Source: Rhizobium freirei PRF 81 (GTDB taxonomy: Bacteria; Pseudomonadota; Alphaproteobacteria; Rhizobiales; Rhizobiaceae). From it: a stretch of DNA of 64,000 nucleotides. Made by a program: the position numbers and the translations under genes. The stretch lies in contig NZ_AQHN01000055.1 in assembly GCF_000359745.1 (NCBI RefSeq), positions 62,001 through 126,000 of the forward strand, written 5' to 3'. Shown here piece by piece: positions 43,441 to 52,140 of this stretch. The notes beneath the pieces are model-generated. The model was not told the DNA's origin and searched no databases. It saw nothing but the letters and a program-made list of their open reading frames with translations. Within the stretch, counting starts at the first letter, position 1. Each line of letters opens with the position of its first letter.

Positions 43441-44064
43441 ATGAAAGCATTGCTGCTCATCGACATCCAGAACGGCTTCTGCCCCGGCGGCAACCTGCCC
43501 GTGCCGGATGGAGATCAGGTGGTGCCCGTCGCCAACAAGCTCATCGACAGCGGCAAATATGATCTGATCGTGGCCTCGCAGGACTGGCATCCGGCCGGTC
43601 ACGGCAGCTTCGCCTCCGCTCATCTCGGCAAGAAGCCCTTCGAAATCGGTAGGCTCTCGGGCAAGCCGCAAATGATGTGGCCCGACCATTGCATCCAGAA
43701 CACAAAAGACGCCGAGTTCCACCCCGATCTCCATGTCGATGATGCCGATTTCATTCAGCAGAAGGGTCAGAATCCCCTAGTGGACAGCTACTCCGCTTTC
43801 CGCGACAACGACCAGGCAGCCCTCACCGGTCTTGCGGCCTATCTGCGCAACAAAGGCGTCACCGCGCTCGATCTCTGCGGATTGGCAACCGATTACTGCG
43901 TGAAGTTCTCGGCTCTCGACGCCGTCGAAATGTTGCCCGGTGTGTCCGTCCGCTTCATCGAGGATGCGAGCCGCGGCATCGACCCCGCCGGCGTCAAGGC
44001 GGCAATGGAGGAAATGCGTGCGCGTGGCGTCGCGATCATCGATAGCAGAGCGGCGCTGACCTGA
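43441..44064 (+). CDS. pncA: Nicotinamidase / pyrazinamidase
   Basis: A 207-residue hydrolase converting nicotinamide to nicotinate for NAD salvage. The catalytic Asp is in LLIDIQNGFCPGGNLPVPDG, the metal site in VASQDWHPAGHGSFAS, and the nucleophilic Cys in LCGLATDYCVKFSALDAVEM. The MWPDHCIQNTKDAEFHPDL block is also typical. ATG 43441 follows GAAGGACAG. It is 116 bases after the sugar transporter. Confidence 0.96.
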   Translation: MKALLLIDIQNGFCPGGNLPVPDGDQVVPVANKLIDSGKYDLIVASQDWHPAGHGSFASAHLGKKPFEIGRLSGKPQMMWPDHCIQNTKDAEFHPDLHVDDADFIQQKGQNPLVDSYSAFRDNDQAALTGLAAYLRNKGVTALDLCGLATDYCVKFSALDAVEMLPGVSVRFIEDASRGIDPAGVKAAMEEMRARGVAIIDSRAALT

Positions 44065-44143
44065 AAACAACCTGCGAAGGTAAAGCTTCCCTAAGGAAAA
44101 TTGTGCAAACTGTTCCTGATTAACGGGATTTCGGGGCCTTCAC

Positions 44144-45229
44144 GTGCAGTCGATTACTATCAACGGGCGGTTTCTCGGCCAGCCACTATCCGGCGTGCAG
44201 CGCTTTGCACGGGAGCTGACGCTGGCGCTCGACAGAAAGATCGCGGCAGGCGTCGTGCCGGCCGCATTGAAGGGCGCAATCTGGCGTCTGGCCGTGCCGC
44301 GCAATACGCCCGTCGACATCGGACTTTCCGCCATTGAGGTCGATTCGTTCGGCTCCGGTCCCGGTCACCTGTGGGAGCAGACGTCGCTGCTTTCGCGCTC
44401 GCGCGGCAGCCGTCTGATCGGCTTCGGCGGCAGCGGCCCGCTCCTGCATCGCCGCCAGGCGGTCGTCATTCACGACGTGACGATCTTCCGTCATCCGCAA
44501 TCCTTCAAGCGCAGCTATCGCCTGCTGCACGGCGCGCTCGGCACCGTGCTGACCCGCACCGCCAAGATCGGCACCGTCTCGGAATTTTCGCGCGGGGAGA
44601 TCGCCTCGGTCTTCGGCGTTTCCGTCGATGACATCGATGTCGTCTACAACGCCGTCGATCATTTCGCCGCCATTCAGCCGGATGAAACTATCGTCGAGCG
44701 GCTTGGATTGAAGACGAATGGCTTCTTCCTTCTCGTCGGCACGATGAAACCGAACAAGAACCTCGATTTTGCCATCCGCGCCTTCGAGGCGCTCGGCGAC
44801 GAAAATCAGAAGCTCGTGGTTGTCGGCGGCACGGCCCCGACTGTGTTTCAATCGGAAGGCCCGCAGTCCAACGATCGGCTGCTCTTTCCCGGCCGCCTAA
44901 CGGATGCTGAGATCGCCGCACTGGAACGCCACGCCACCGCCTTCGTCTTTCCAAGCCTCTATGAAGGCTTCGGTATCCCGCCGCTGGAAGCCATGACACA
45001 GGGTTGCCCGGTGCTGGCCGCCGATATCCCCGCCGTCCGCGAAGCCTCGGGCGATGCCGCGCTCTATTTCGACCCTACGCGACAGGACGAGCTCGTCAGC
45101 GCCATGCGAAGGATCGCTACGGACAATGCCCTGCGCGAGGATCTTCGCAGGCGCGGCCACGAGAATGTCGCCCGCTTTTCCTGGGATGGCAGCGCCGAAC
45201 GCGTACTGTCCATGCTGGAAGCTCTCTGA
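44144..45229 (+). CDS. Glycosyltransferase, GT4 family
   Basis: A 361-residue GT-B enzyme. The N-terminal domain begins ITINGRFLGQPLSGVQRFAR; the donor-binding C-terminal domain has GFFLLVGTMKPNKNLDFAIR, LLFPGRLTDAEIAALERHAT and the EX7E region FPSLYEGFGIPPLEAMTQGC. It likely transfers a hexose or similar sugar to a surface polysaccharide. It starts at GTG 44144 with GGGG upstream. The convergent flippase-like gene suggests a small polysaccharide locus, though other assembly genes are absent. Confidence 0.9.
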   Translation: MQSITINGRFLGQPLSGVQRFARELTLALDRKIAAGVVPAALKGAIWRLAVPRNTPVDIGLSAIEVDSFGSGPGHLWEQTSLLSRSRGSRLIGFGGSGPLLHRRQAVVIHDVTIFRHPQSFKRSYRLLHGALGTVLTRTAKIGTVSEFSRGEIASVFGVSVDDIDVVYNAVDHFAAIQPDETIVERLGLKTNGFFLLVGTMKPNKNLDFAIRAFEALGDENQKLVVVGGTAPTVFQSEGPQSNDRLLFPGRLTDAEIAALERHATAFVFPSLYEGFGIPPLEAMTQGCPVLAADIPAVREASGDAALYFDPTRQDELVSAMRRIATDNALREDLRRRGHENVARFSWDGSAERVLSMLEAL

Positions 45230-45234
45230 AAAAC

Positions 45235-45335
45235 CAGAGCCCTGCCAGGAAAAGGGCGCAGCGGTTTTCCGTCCGGAATGCGTAAACAAGAAGATGGGGC
45301 GTTTTCGCGATTCGAAGAAAAGCGGAAGTGCCCTA
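45235..45335 (+). repeat. Dispersed rhizobial repeat, copy 2
   Basis: AGAGCCCTGCCAGGAAAAGG, GCAGCGGTTTTCCGTCCGGA and the second half GCGATTCGAAGAAAAGCGGA match the family seen at 27974 and 63168. It fills the gap between the convergent glycosyltransferase and flippase genes, and its last bases (CTA at 45333) are the flippase stop codon. Confidence 0.8.
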
Positions 45336-46730
45336 GGATCGGGCTTGCGGCCGAAACATCGTGACGAAGTAGCTGTAGAGGCCGAGCAGGCAGAAAAGCG
45401 CGCCGCCGACCACGCCGATCGAAACCGATAGCCAGAGCGAATACTCGAAGCCCGCCGTAGCCAGTACCGGCACGGCGAGACCAATGGCGGAGAGGATGAC
45501 CGGCTGCCAGACGAAATCGAAAGGCAGCGACAGGAGCACCCTCACCCCGACCGCCGTCGCCACGAGCGCACCGGCCATCCCGCCGCCCATAAGGACCGCA
45601 TCACTGAGCGAGCCGAAATAGCCACCAGCAAGCGTTCCAAGGTTCAGCAATACGCAATCGGCCATCGCGAGCAGGAAGATCGTGAGCAGCCGGTGCTGCA
45701 GATGCGCCGGCGTCGGCGACATGTTGAACGTCAGCGCGCGACAGGCGGAAAGGCCAATTACGAAAGGTGCGACCGCCAGGAATCCATCGCGCATGCCTGC
45801 GGAAATCACCAGCTGCGCCACGGGCTGCAACAAGGCAAAGATGCCGGCCGCAGTCATCAGCGTCAGGCCCGCCAGCAGCGAATAGTAGTCACCCAGCTGC
45901 TTCCTGAAAGCCGGGGTGGCTCCCTCGCGATCATAGGAGGCGACCACGTCCGGATATTGGATGGCCTGCAAGGCCGAAACGATCAACACGAACGGCCGCT
46001 GTAAGAGATCGAGCGCCAGCAGTGCGCCAGCCGCCCCGCCGGCCCCCAGCGCCGCCGTCAGGATCGACTTCAGACCGAGTGGCGCCAACATGCCGAGCAC
46101 CGATGCGCTGGCCGCAACGCTGCCATAAACGAAATGCTTGCGCACCAGCGGCGGCTCGAATCGGGCTGCCTCGCGCAGGCTGTCGCGGGTCAGAAACGCA
46201 GCCCATAGACCATAGGCGAGATAGCCCGCCAACAGCCCGACGATCGTCGAGGTGAAACTCGGAGCAACGACTGCCCCGGCGAGCGTGCCCACGGCAAGAA
46301 TGGTGGCACGCGATCCCTGCAGGCGCGAGAAGGCGCGAAACTCCTGGCGAAAGCGCAGCATGGTGAGATGCAGGTCGCTGCCGCCCTGGAGAACCGCGAC
46401 AAGGCCGCCGAGTACCGCGATCTCCCGCGGAACCGAAAAGAACATCGAGGCAGAGGCCGCAACCAGGCAGATCGCCGCGCATGCAGCAAACTCGATGGTC
46501 AGCGCCTTTCGCTCCAACGCCTCGCTCCCAGGCGTTGGCCCCGGATAGAAACGGCTGCAGGCATAGCGTATCCATTCGAAGCAGAAGATTGCTGCAAACT
46601 GGCTGATGGTGATGAAAAGCGAATAGGCCGCATAATCCGCCGGCGTCAGCAGATGCGCCACTGCGATCAGCAGCCCGAAGGCCACCGCCGCCTGATAGAA
46701 ATATGCCGCCAATGCCACGATCTTTGCCAT
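45333..46730 (-). CDS. Polysaccharide flippase-like membrane protein
   Basis: A 465-residue protein with about 12-14 hydrophobic segments, for example AAYFYQAAVAFGLLIAVAHL, FITISQFAAIFCFEWIRYAC and VLGMLAPLGLKSILTAALGA. This pattern fits the MATE/Wzx-like O-antigen and exopolysaccharide flippases, which move lipid-linked sugars across the inner membrane. ATG 46730 lacks a clear ribosome site; a TTG six codons upstream is possible. Its neighbour, a GT4 enzyme on the other strand, supports a polysaccharide role. Confidence 0.82.
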   Translation of the reverse strand: MAKIVALAAYFYQAAVAFGLLIAVAHLLTPADYAAYSLFITISQFAAIFCFEWIRYACSRFYPGPTPGSEALERKALTIEFAACAAICLVAASASMFFSVPREIAVLGGLVAVLQGGSDLHLTMLRFRQEFRAFSRLQGSRATILAVGTLAGAVVAPSFTSTIVGLLAGYLAYGLWAAFLTRDSLREAARFEPPLVRKHFVYGSVAASASVLGMLAPLGLKSILTAALGAGGAAGALLALDLLQRPFVLIVSALQAIQYPDVVASYDREGATPAFRKQLGDYYSLLAGLTLMTAAGIFALLQPVAQLVISAGMRDGFLAVAPFVIGLSACRALTFNMSPTPAHLQHRLLTIFLLAMADCVLLNLGTLAGGYFGSLSDAVLMGGGMAGALVATAVGVRVLLSLPFDFVWQPVILSAIGLAVPVLATAGFEYSLWLSVSIGVVGGALFCLLGLYSYFVTMFRPQARS

Positions 46731-46860
46731 GCAGTCAGCTAACAGCAAAAGATTGAGAAAAACGCTAATCCGGAACGGACAATCCGGAGCCGGATGATCG
46801 TCGCGTCCGGCAATCGCACGGATGAGGCGCCCCGTCGGCAGCGTGGAGACATTGCGCCCC

Positions 46861-47751
46861 TTACGTCCGTCTCGCTTCCCCGCTCATCCAGGCAATGACC
46901 GTCTCCAGGGCAGCCGATTTCCGATATCGCGGCCACACGAGGTAGAAATCGGAGGGGCCGCTCAGCGATCCCTCGATGATCTGCATAAGGCGACCCTCAG
47001 CCAAATCTCGCGCCACGAAATCGCGATTGGCAAGCACGATGCCCTGCCCGGCAATGGCAGCCTCGATGGCGTGCGATGTCTGATTGAAGCTGATGCCCTT
47101 GTAAGGAGCCTGCGCCGCGCCTCCCAAATGCCTGTCGATGAATTCCGGCCAGGAATTATGCGCATCATGGAGAAGTACGTAAGCTGCGAGTTCCTCCGAT
47201 GTCTTCGGCGGCTCCCGGTCTCGTAACAGCACCGGGCTGCAGACAGCGATGATCTCCTGTTCGAAGAGCAGCTCCGTCGCCAGTCCCGGGCCGAAGGGCG
47301 GCCGCCCATAGCGGACGGCAAGATCCACTCCATCGGCCTGAAAGCCGGATATGCGCTCCGTCGCGAGAATGTGGAGATCGAGATCGGGATAGCGGGCGGT
47401 AAAGTCCGGCAGGCGCGGGATCAGCCATTTCGACGCGAATGTCGGCGTCGTGCTGATGGTGAGCCTCACGGGTTGCGGCCTGAGGTCGCCGGTCGCTTGC
47501 GCGATAATTTCAAAGGCACGCCTGATATCGGCGAAATAGCCGCGTCCTTCGCCCGTCAGGACAAGACTTCGCGGCATCCGCTCGAACAGTTTGACGCCCA
47601 GCTCCGCTTCCAACCCTCGCACCTGCTGAGCCACCGCCCCTTGCGTGACCCCGAGTTCCTCGGCGGCAAGCCTGAAGCTATGATGCCGGGCCGACACCTC
47701 GAACGCCTTGAGGCCGTTGAGAGAAGGAAGTTTGCCGACCGAACCGTCCAT
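46861..47751 (-). CDS. LysR-family regulator, GcvA-like
   Basis: A 296-residue regulator. The DNA-binding domain LPSLNGLKAFEVSARHHSFR, LAAEELGVTQGAVAQQVRGL is at about residues 8-65, followed by the effector-binding domain (RLTISTTPTFASKWLIPRLP, DGVDLAVRYGRPPFGPGLAT, GIVLANRDFVARDLAEG). It resembles GcvA-type proteins, but glycine cleavage genes are not nearby. It is divergent from an SDR gene with 124 bases between starts and probably controls it. Confidence 0.92.
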   Translation of the reverse strand: MDGSVGKLPSLNGLKAFEVSARHHSFRLAAEELGVTQGAVAQQVRGLEAELGVKLFERMPRSLVLTGEGRGYFADIRRAFEIIAQATGDLRPQPVRLTISTTPTFASKWLIPRLPDFTARYPDLDLHILATERISGFQADGVDLAVRYGRPPFGPGLATELLFEQEIIAVCSPVLLRDREPPKTSEELAAYVLLHDAHNSWPEFIDRHLGGAAQAPYKGISFNQTSHAIEAAIAGQGIVLANRDFVARDLAEGRLMQIIEGSLSGPSDFYLVWPRYRKSAALETVIAWMSGEARRT

Positions 47752-47875
47752 GCGATAGTTTTTCTACTGTCAAATAAGAGCGCAACTGCTTCGCTCACGC
47801 GCGAGAAAGATGATATTCCATCGGTAAGTTTGAGGCAATCAACTCTACCGGAACAAGACGACGGAGGAACCGAAA

Positions 47876-48580
47876 ATGTCGATAGAAAAAGTGGCTGTTA
47901 TCACCGCAGGCGGGAGCGGCATGGGTGCCGAAAGCGCCAGACGCCTTGCTGCCGATGGCTTCAAGGTGGCGATTTTGTCGTCCTCTGGAAAAGGCGAAGC
48001 GCTGGCGCAAGAGCTTGGCGGCATCGGCATCACGGGCTCCAACCAGTCGAATGACGATCTCAAGCGGTTGGTCGATGCGACGATGGAAAAATGGGGGCGA
48101 ATCGATGTGCTCGTCAACAGCGCCGGCCACGGTCCGCGCGCACCGATCCTGGAAATTACCGACGAGCAATGGCATACCGGCCTCGACGTCTATCTGATGA
48201 ACGTCATCCGCCCGGTCCGCCTCGTCGCTCCCATCATGCAGCAGCAGAAGTCCGGCGCGATCGTCAACATCTCCACCGCCTGGGCGTTCGAACCCTCGCC
48301 GATGTTCCCGACCTCGGCCGTATTCCGCGCGGGCCTTGCCTCCTACACGAAGATTTTCGCCGACACCTACGCCGCCGACAATGTACGGATGAACAATGTC
48401 CTGCCCGGCTGGATCGACAGCCTGCCGGCAACCGAGGAGCGCCGCGACGCCGTGCCGATGAAGCGCTACGGCACCAGCGCCGAAATCGCCGCCACCGTCG
48501 CCTTCCTCGCCTCCGACGGAGCCGGCTACATCACCGGCCAGAACCTCAAGGTCGACGGCGGCTTGACCCGCTCGGTGTAG
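47876..48580 (+). CDS. SDR-family protein with altered active site
   Basis: A 234-residue Rossmann protein. The cofactor loop is AVITAGGSGMGAESARRLAA, the NAG motif is VLVNSAGHGPRAP, and the Ser of the triad is in GAIVNISTAWAFEP. In place of YxxxK the aligned stretch reads SAVFR (within PMFPTSAVFRAGLASYTKIF), so both the Tyr and Lys are missing. The C-terminal block YITGQNLKVDGGLTRS is normal. It may still bind cofactor and act by a different chemistry or as a sensor. ATG 47876 has GGAGGA upstream; it faces a LysR regulator. Confidence 0.88.
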   Translation: MSIEKVAVITAGGSGMGAESARRLAADGFKVAILSSSGKGEALAQELGGIGITGSNQSNDDLKRLVDATMEKWGRIDVLVNSAGHGPRAPILEITDEQWHTGLDVYLMNVIRPVRLVAPIMQQQKSGAIVNISTAWAFEPSPMFPTSAVFRAGLASYTKIFADTYAADNVRMNNVLPGWIDSLPATEERRDAVPMKRYGTSAEIAATVAFLASDGAGYITGQNLKVDGGLTRSV

Positions 48581-48611
48581 TCTCTGCTAGAGATCGAGCC
48601 ATCTCGTTTTG

Positions 48612-48645
48612 GCTCTCCCGAGCCTTGCCTGGGAGAGCGTTTTCG
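48612..48645 (+). terminator. Terminator after SDR gene
   Basis: GCTCTCCC (48612-48619) pairs with GGGAGAGC (48631-48638), followed by GTTTTCGTTT. It lies 31 bases after the SDR stop. The rest of the gap up to panC (48646-48852) shows no gene. Confidence 0.75.
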
Positions 48646-48852
48646 TTTGGAGTATAATGACAGAGATTAAGCCGTCCCTGACTGGCCAGCATCAGGAGTT
48701 GCGAACCTCGTAGATCGAAAGCGACGCCGCAGCCGCGACTTTTGCCGTTCGCGAATTTGCCTTTTTGCACTGCACACGTTAGAAGGCCCCCGCGAATTCA
48801 GGGGACGGAAACGGGCGGTGTGGGACGGCGCTGCCTTGGGAGGAGTGTCACT

Positions 48853-49728
48853 ATGAACGTCATCAGCACGATTGCCACCTTGCGCGAACGACTTGCTGAG
48901 CATCGCAAGTCCGGCTGCAGGATCGGCCTGGTGCCGACCATGGGCTATCTGCACGGCGGCCATATGGAGCTGGTTTCGCGCGCCAAAGTCGAGAACGACA
49001 TCGTCGTCGCCTCGATCTTCGTCAATCCGCTGCAATTCGGCGCCAACGAAGATCTGGCGAAATATCCGCGCGATCTCGAGCGCGACAGCGCCATGCTGCG
49101 CGACGCCGGCGTCGATTTCCTCTTCGCACCCGAAGTCGCAGACATGTATCCGCGCCCCATGGAAACCGTGGTCGACGTCCCGAAGCTCGGTGCGGAGTTG
49201 GAAGGCGCGGTGCGCCCCGGTCATTTTGCCGGCGTCGCGACTGTTGTCACCAAGCTCTTCAATATCGTCCAGCCCGACAGTGCCTATTTCGGCGAAAAGG
49301 ATTATCAGCAGGTGGCGATCATCCGCCGCATGGTCGAAGACCTGGCGCAGCCGGTTCGTGTCGTACCGGTGCCGACCGTTCGCGATGTGGATGGCCTGGC
49401 CCTGTCCTCGCGCAACGTCTATCTCTCCAAGGAAGAGCGCGCAGCCGCCGTCGTCGTCCCCGATACATTGGCGGAAGCCGAAAGGCTCTATGGCCTTGGC
49501 GTCGACGACCCATCAGCATTCGAGGAAGCCCTGCGGGTCTTCATCGAAAAGGAGCCGCTTGCCACCGCCGAGGTCGCCGCCGTCCGCCATCCCGACACAC
49601 TGGAAGAGCTGACGAAACTGCAAGGCCAGCCCGTGCTCGTCGCCCTGTTCGTGCGCATCGGCACCACCCGCCTGCTCGACAATAGGGTCATCGGTCGCAA
49701 GCCGTCGGCCAACGAAAGGAGCGCCTGA
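48853..49728 (+). CDS. panC: Pantothenate synthetase
   Basis: A 291-residue enzyme joining pantoate and beta-alanine with ATP, the last step of pantothenate synthesis. The adenylate motifs are [80 protein letters not shown] and [15 protein letters not shown] 48853 has GGGAGGAG upstream. It is directly followed by panB. Confidence 0.97.
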   Translation: MNVISTIATLRERLAEHRKSGCRIGLVPTMGYLHGGHMELVSRAKVENDIVVASIFVNPLQFGANEDLAKYPRDLERDSAMLRDAGVDFLFAPEVADMYPRPMETVVDVPKLGAELEGAVRPGHFAGVATVVTKLFNIVQPDSAYFGEKDYQQVAIIRRMVEDLAQPVRVVPVPTVRDVDGLALSSRNVYLSKEERAAAVVVPDTLAEAERLYGLGVDDPSAFEEALRVFIEKEPLATAEVAAVRHPDTLEELTKLQGQPVLVALFVRIGTTRLLDNRVIGRKPSANERSA

Positions 49729-49729
49729 G

Positions 49730-50551
49730 ATGAGCACCGTCGGACGCACCAAGCGCGTGACGACCGCCGCGATCGAGGCGATGAAGGGCGTGCGCCCCAT
49801 CGTCAGCCTGACGGCCTATACGACGCCGATCGCCCGCCTGCTCGACCCGCATTGCGACCTGCTGCTGGTCGGCGATTCCCTCGGCATGGTACTTTACGGC
49901 ATGGAGACGACGGTCGGCGTCACGATGGAGATGATGATCGCCCACGGCCAGGCCGTCATGCGCGGCGCAAAGCACGCCTGCGTCATCGTCGACCTACCCT
50001 TCGGCTCCTATCAGGAATCGAAAGAACAGGCATTTCGCAATGCCGCACGCATCCTGAAGGAGACCGGCTGCGATGGCGTGAAGCTGGAGGGCGGCGAGGA
50101 AATGGCGGAAACAGTCTCCTTTCTCACGTCTCGCGGTATCCCGGTCTTCGGCCATGTCGGGCTGATGCCGCAGCAGGTGAATACGACAGGTGGCTATCGT
50201 TCGCTCGGACGCTCGAACAAGGAAGCAGGCAAGATCCGCCGCGATGCCAAAGCGATCTCTGAAGCCGGCGCTTTCGCAATGGTGATCGAAGGCACGATCG
50301 AGCCGCTCGCCCGCGAGATCACCGCCGCCGTCGCCATTCCTACCATCGGCATCGGCGCATCCGCCGCCTGTGACGGGCAGATCCTCGTCTCCGACGACAT
50401 GCTTGGCCTGTTCAACGATTTCAAGCCGCGCTTCGTCAAGCATTTTGCTCAGTTGGCGCCCGTCGTCTCGAAAGCGGCCGAAGCCTATGCCGAGGAAGTG
50501 AAAGCCCGCACCTTCCCGGCAGTGGAACACACCTTCCAGCCGAAGAAGTAA
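49730..50551 (+). CDS. panB: 3-methyl-2-oxobutanoate hydroxymethyltransferase
   Basis: A 273-residue TIM-barrel enzyme that adds a hydroxymethyl group from methylene-THF to 2-oxoisovalerate (made from the IlvI pathway) to give ketopantoate. Motifs: [93 protein letters not shown] and [20 protein letters not shown]. It begins one base after the panC stop, with AGGAGCG within the end of panC, so the two are one operon. Confidence 0.97.
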   Translation: MSTVGRTKRVTTAAIEAMKGVRPIVSLTAYTTPIARLLDPHCDLLLVGDSLGMVLYGMETTVGVTMEMMIAHGQAVMRGAKHACVIVDLPFGSYQESKEQAFRNAARILKETGCDGVKLEGGEEMAETVSFLTSRGIPVFGHVGLMPQQVNTTGGYRSLGRSNKEAGKIRRDAKAISEAGAFAMVIEGTIEPLAREITAAVAIPTIGIGASAACDGQILVSDDMLGLFNDFKPRFVKHFAQLAPVVSKAAEAYAEEVKARTFPAVEHTFQPKK

Positions 50552-50558
50552 GGCTCGG

Positions 50559-50810
50559 TCAGCCCTTGGCAGGCTCCTTCTCAAGCAGATAGATCGCCTC
50601 GCCGAAATCCTCCATCTTGCTCATCAGCGCTGCGTGAGCATCGTGCAGGCCCTGATTGTAGTAGTATGGCCCGATCTCGGTCGTGAGGAAATCGAGCAGG
50701 AATTCGGCCGGCAATGTTCCAAGCGTCTGATCGAGTTCCTCGGAGAAGTAGCGCTGGAGACGGGCGACGATCGCCGCCTTCTCGTCCCTGGCAAAGGTGA
50801 TTTTCTTCAT
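50559..50810 (-). CDS. DUF2164 protein
   Basis: An 83-residue small protein of PF09932: MKKITFARDEKAAIVARLQR, YFSEELDQTLGTLPAEFLLD and FLTTEIGPYYYNQGLHDAHA. Function is unknown. ATG 50810 follows GGAGATATGGAG; the frame extends 11 codons upstream without a better start. It is convergent with panB, with seven bases between stops. Confidence 0.88.
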   Translation of the reverse strand: MKKITFARDEKAAIVARLQRYFSEELDQTLGTLPAEFLLDFLTTEIGPYYYNQGLHDAHAALMSKMEDFGEAIYLLEKEPAKG

Positions 50811-51053
50811 GCTCCATATCTCCCAATTTGCAAGCAGACCCAAGCAACTGCTTCAAGAAAATCGATTAATCCATCAAGTAAATTTAATTGCTGCGTCAGC
50901 GCTCACGGCTTACAGCTCCCGCCATTGAACAGCGCGAGGGCAGATGCGCAAGGGGTGCGATGATATTGCACTTCGCGCTTGATCTACGCGCCGGACTGCA
51001 GATGCGGCATCCGGGCGAAAGCGCCGGGTTTTCCACAAAGGATAGAGCGGACG

Positions 51054-51776
51054 ATGAGTCGCGCGGATTTTCTTGAAGGCACGAGGGGCGGCATTGCCGT
51101 CGGCCTTGCTGCGGCACCCTTCGGCGCCTTGTTTGGCGCGCTGGCCCGCGATCAAGGCATGTCGCTCGGCGAATTGACCCTGATGAGCGGCACCGTCTAT
51201 GCCGGCGCCAGCCAGATGGTGGGGCTCGATCTATTCGGCCACAAGGTTGAGGCCTGGCTCATCGTGCTGTCGATCCTGGCCGTCAACTTCCGCCACGTGC
51301 TCTATTCGGCGGCGATCGCACGCTACATCAGGCACTTTTCCGTGGTGGAAAAGTTCTTCACCTTCTTCCTGCTCGTCGATCCGCAATTTGCCGAAACGAT
51401 CAAGCGCCATGAGAGCGGCAAGGCGGTGACCTTCGCCTGGTACATCGGCTTTGCGGCGATGGTCTACATTCCCTGGGTGGTGATCAGCTTCATCGGCGGC
51501 CTGCTCGGGAGCCTGATCGGCGATCCGAAGGCCATCGGCCTCGATATCCTGCTGCCGATCTATTTCCTCGGCATCGTCATGGGCTTTCGCAAGCGCGACA
51601 ACTTCCTGCCCGTGGTGGCCGCCAGCGCCGTGGCATCGGCCATCGCATATCGTTACGTCGGCTCGCCATGGCATGTCAGCATCGGCGCACTCGCCGGCGT
51701 AGCGCTTGCTGCGGTGCTGCCGCCGGTGAAGGCGAACCGCAAGCCTGATATCGCCCACGAAAGCCACGAGGTCTGA
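51054..51776 (+). CDS. azlC: AzlC-family branched-chain amino acid exporter subunit
   Basis: A 240-residue inner-membrane protein with about five to seven spans. The start RADFLEGTRGGIAVGLAAAP and GELTLMSGTVYAGASQMVGL, with LAVNFRHVLYSAAIARYIRH, is the AzlC signature. With AzlD it exports branched-chain amino acids or analogues, as in the E. coli YgaZH valine exporter. ATG 51054 has AGAGCGG upstream. azlD follows after two bases. Confidence 0.92.
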   Translation: MSRADFLEGTRGGIAVGLAAAPFGALFGALARDQGMSLGELTLMSGTVYAGASQMVGLDLFGHKVEAWLIVLSILAVNFRHVLYSAAIARYIRHFSVVEKFFTFFLLVDPQFAETIKRHESGKAVTFAWYIGFAAMVYIPWVVISFIGGLLGSLIGDPKAIGLDILLPIYFLGIVMGFRKRDNFLPVVAASAVASAIAYRYVGSPWHVSIGALAGVALAAVLPPVKANRKPDIAHESHEV

Positions 51777-51778
51777 CC

Positions 51779-52090
51779 ATGTTCGATTTCAATCCGCACA
51801 TGATCCTGCTGATTGCGGCCGCTGCCGTGGTGACCTTCTTGACGCGTATCGGCGGCTATATCCTGATCGTCAAGATGACCCGCATCCCGCCGCGCGTCGA
51901 AGCGGCGCTGAATGCCGTGCCCGCCGCCGTTCTCACGACCCTCGTCGCGCCCGCCTTCTTCATCAGCGGCTGGGATACCAAAGTGGCTATGCTCGCAGCC
52001 CTTCTTGTCGGCCTGCGCTTTCCCTCGACCTACATGCTGACCGCGGGCTGGATCATCGTCATGGCATGGCGCCATTCTATCGGCGCCTGA
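51779..52090 (+). CDS. azlD: AzlD-family exporter subunit
   Basis: A 103-residue protein with three to four membrane spans (MILLIAAAAVVTFLTRIGGY, AALNAVPAAVLTTLVAPAFF, VAMLAALLVGLRFPSTYMLT). It is the small partner of AzlC, encoded two bases downstream. The ribosome site lies in the end of azlC. It is convergent with the aminopeptidase P gene. Confidence 0.92.
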   Translation: MFDFNPHMILLIAAAAVVTFLTRIGGYILIVKMTRIPPRVEAALNAVPAAVLTTLVAPAFFISGWDTKVAMLAALLVGLRFPSTYMLTAGWIIVMAWRHSIGA

Positions 52091-52140
52091 CACGTCAAAA
52101 GACCCCATCCCGTTTTGAGTCGGGATAGGCCCCGTGCTTC

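Noticed and set aside
48646-48670. TATAAT at 48653-48658 as a panC promoter
   Set aside because: The nearest TTG-type -35 is 22 bases away, too far for a standard promoter.
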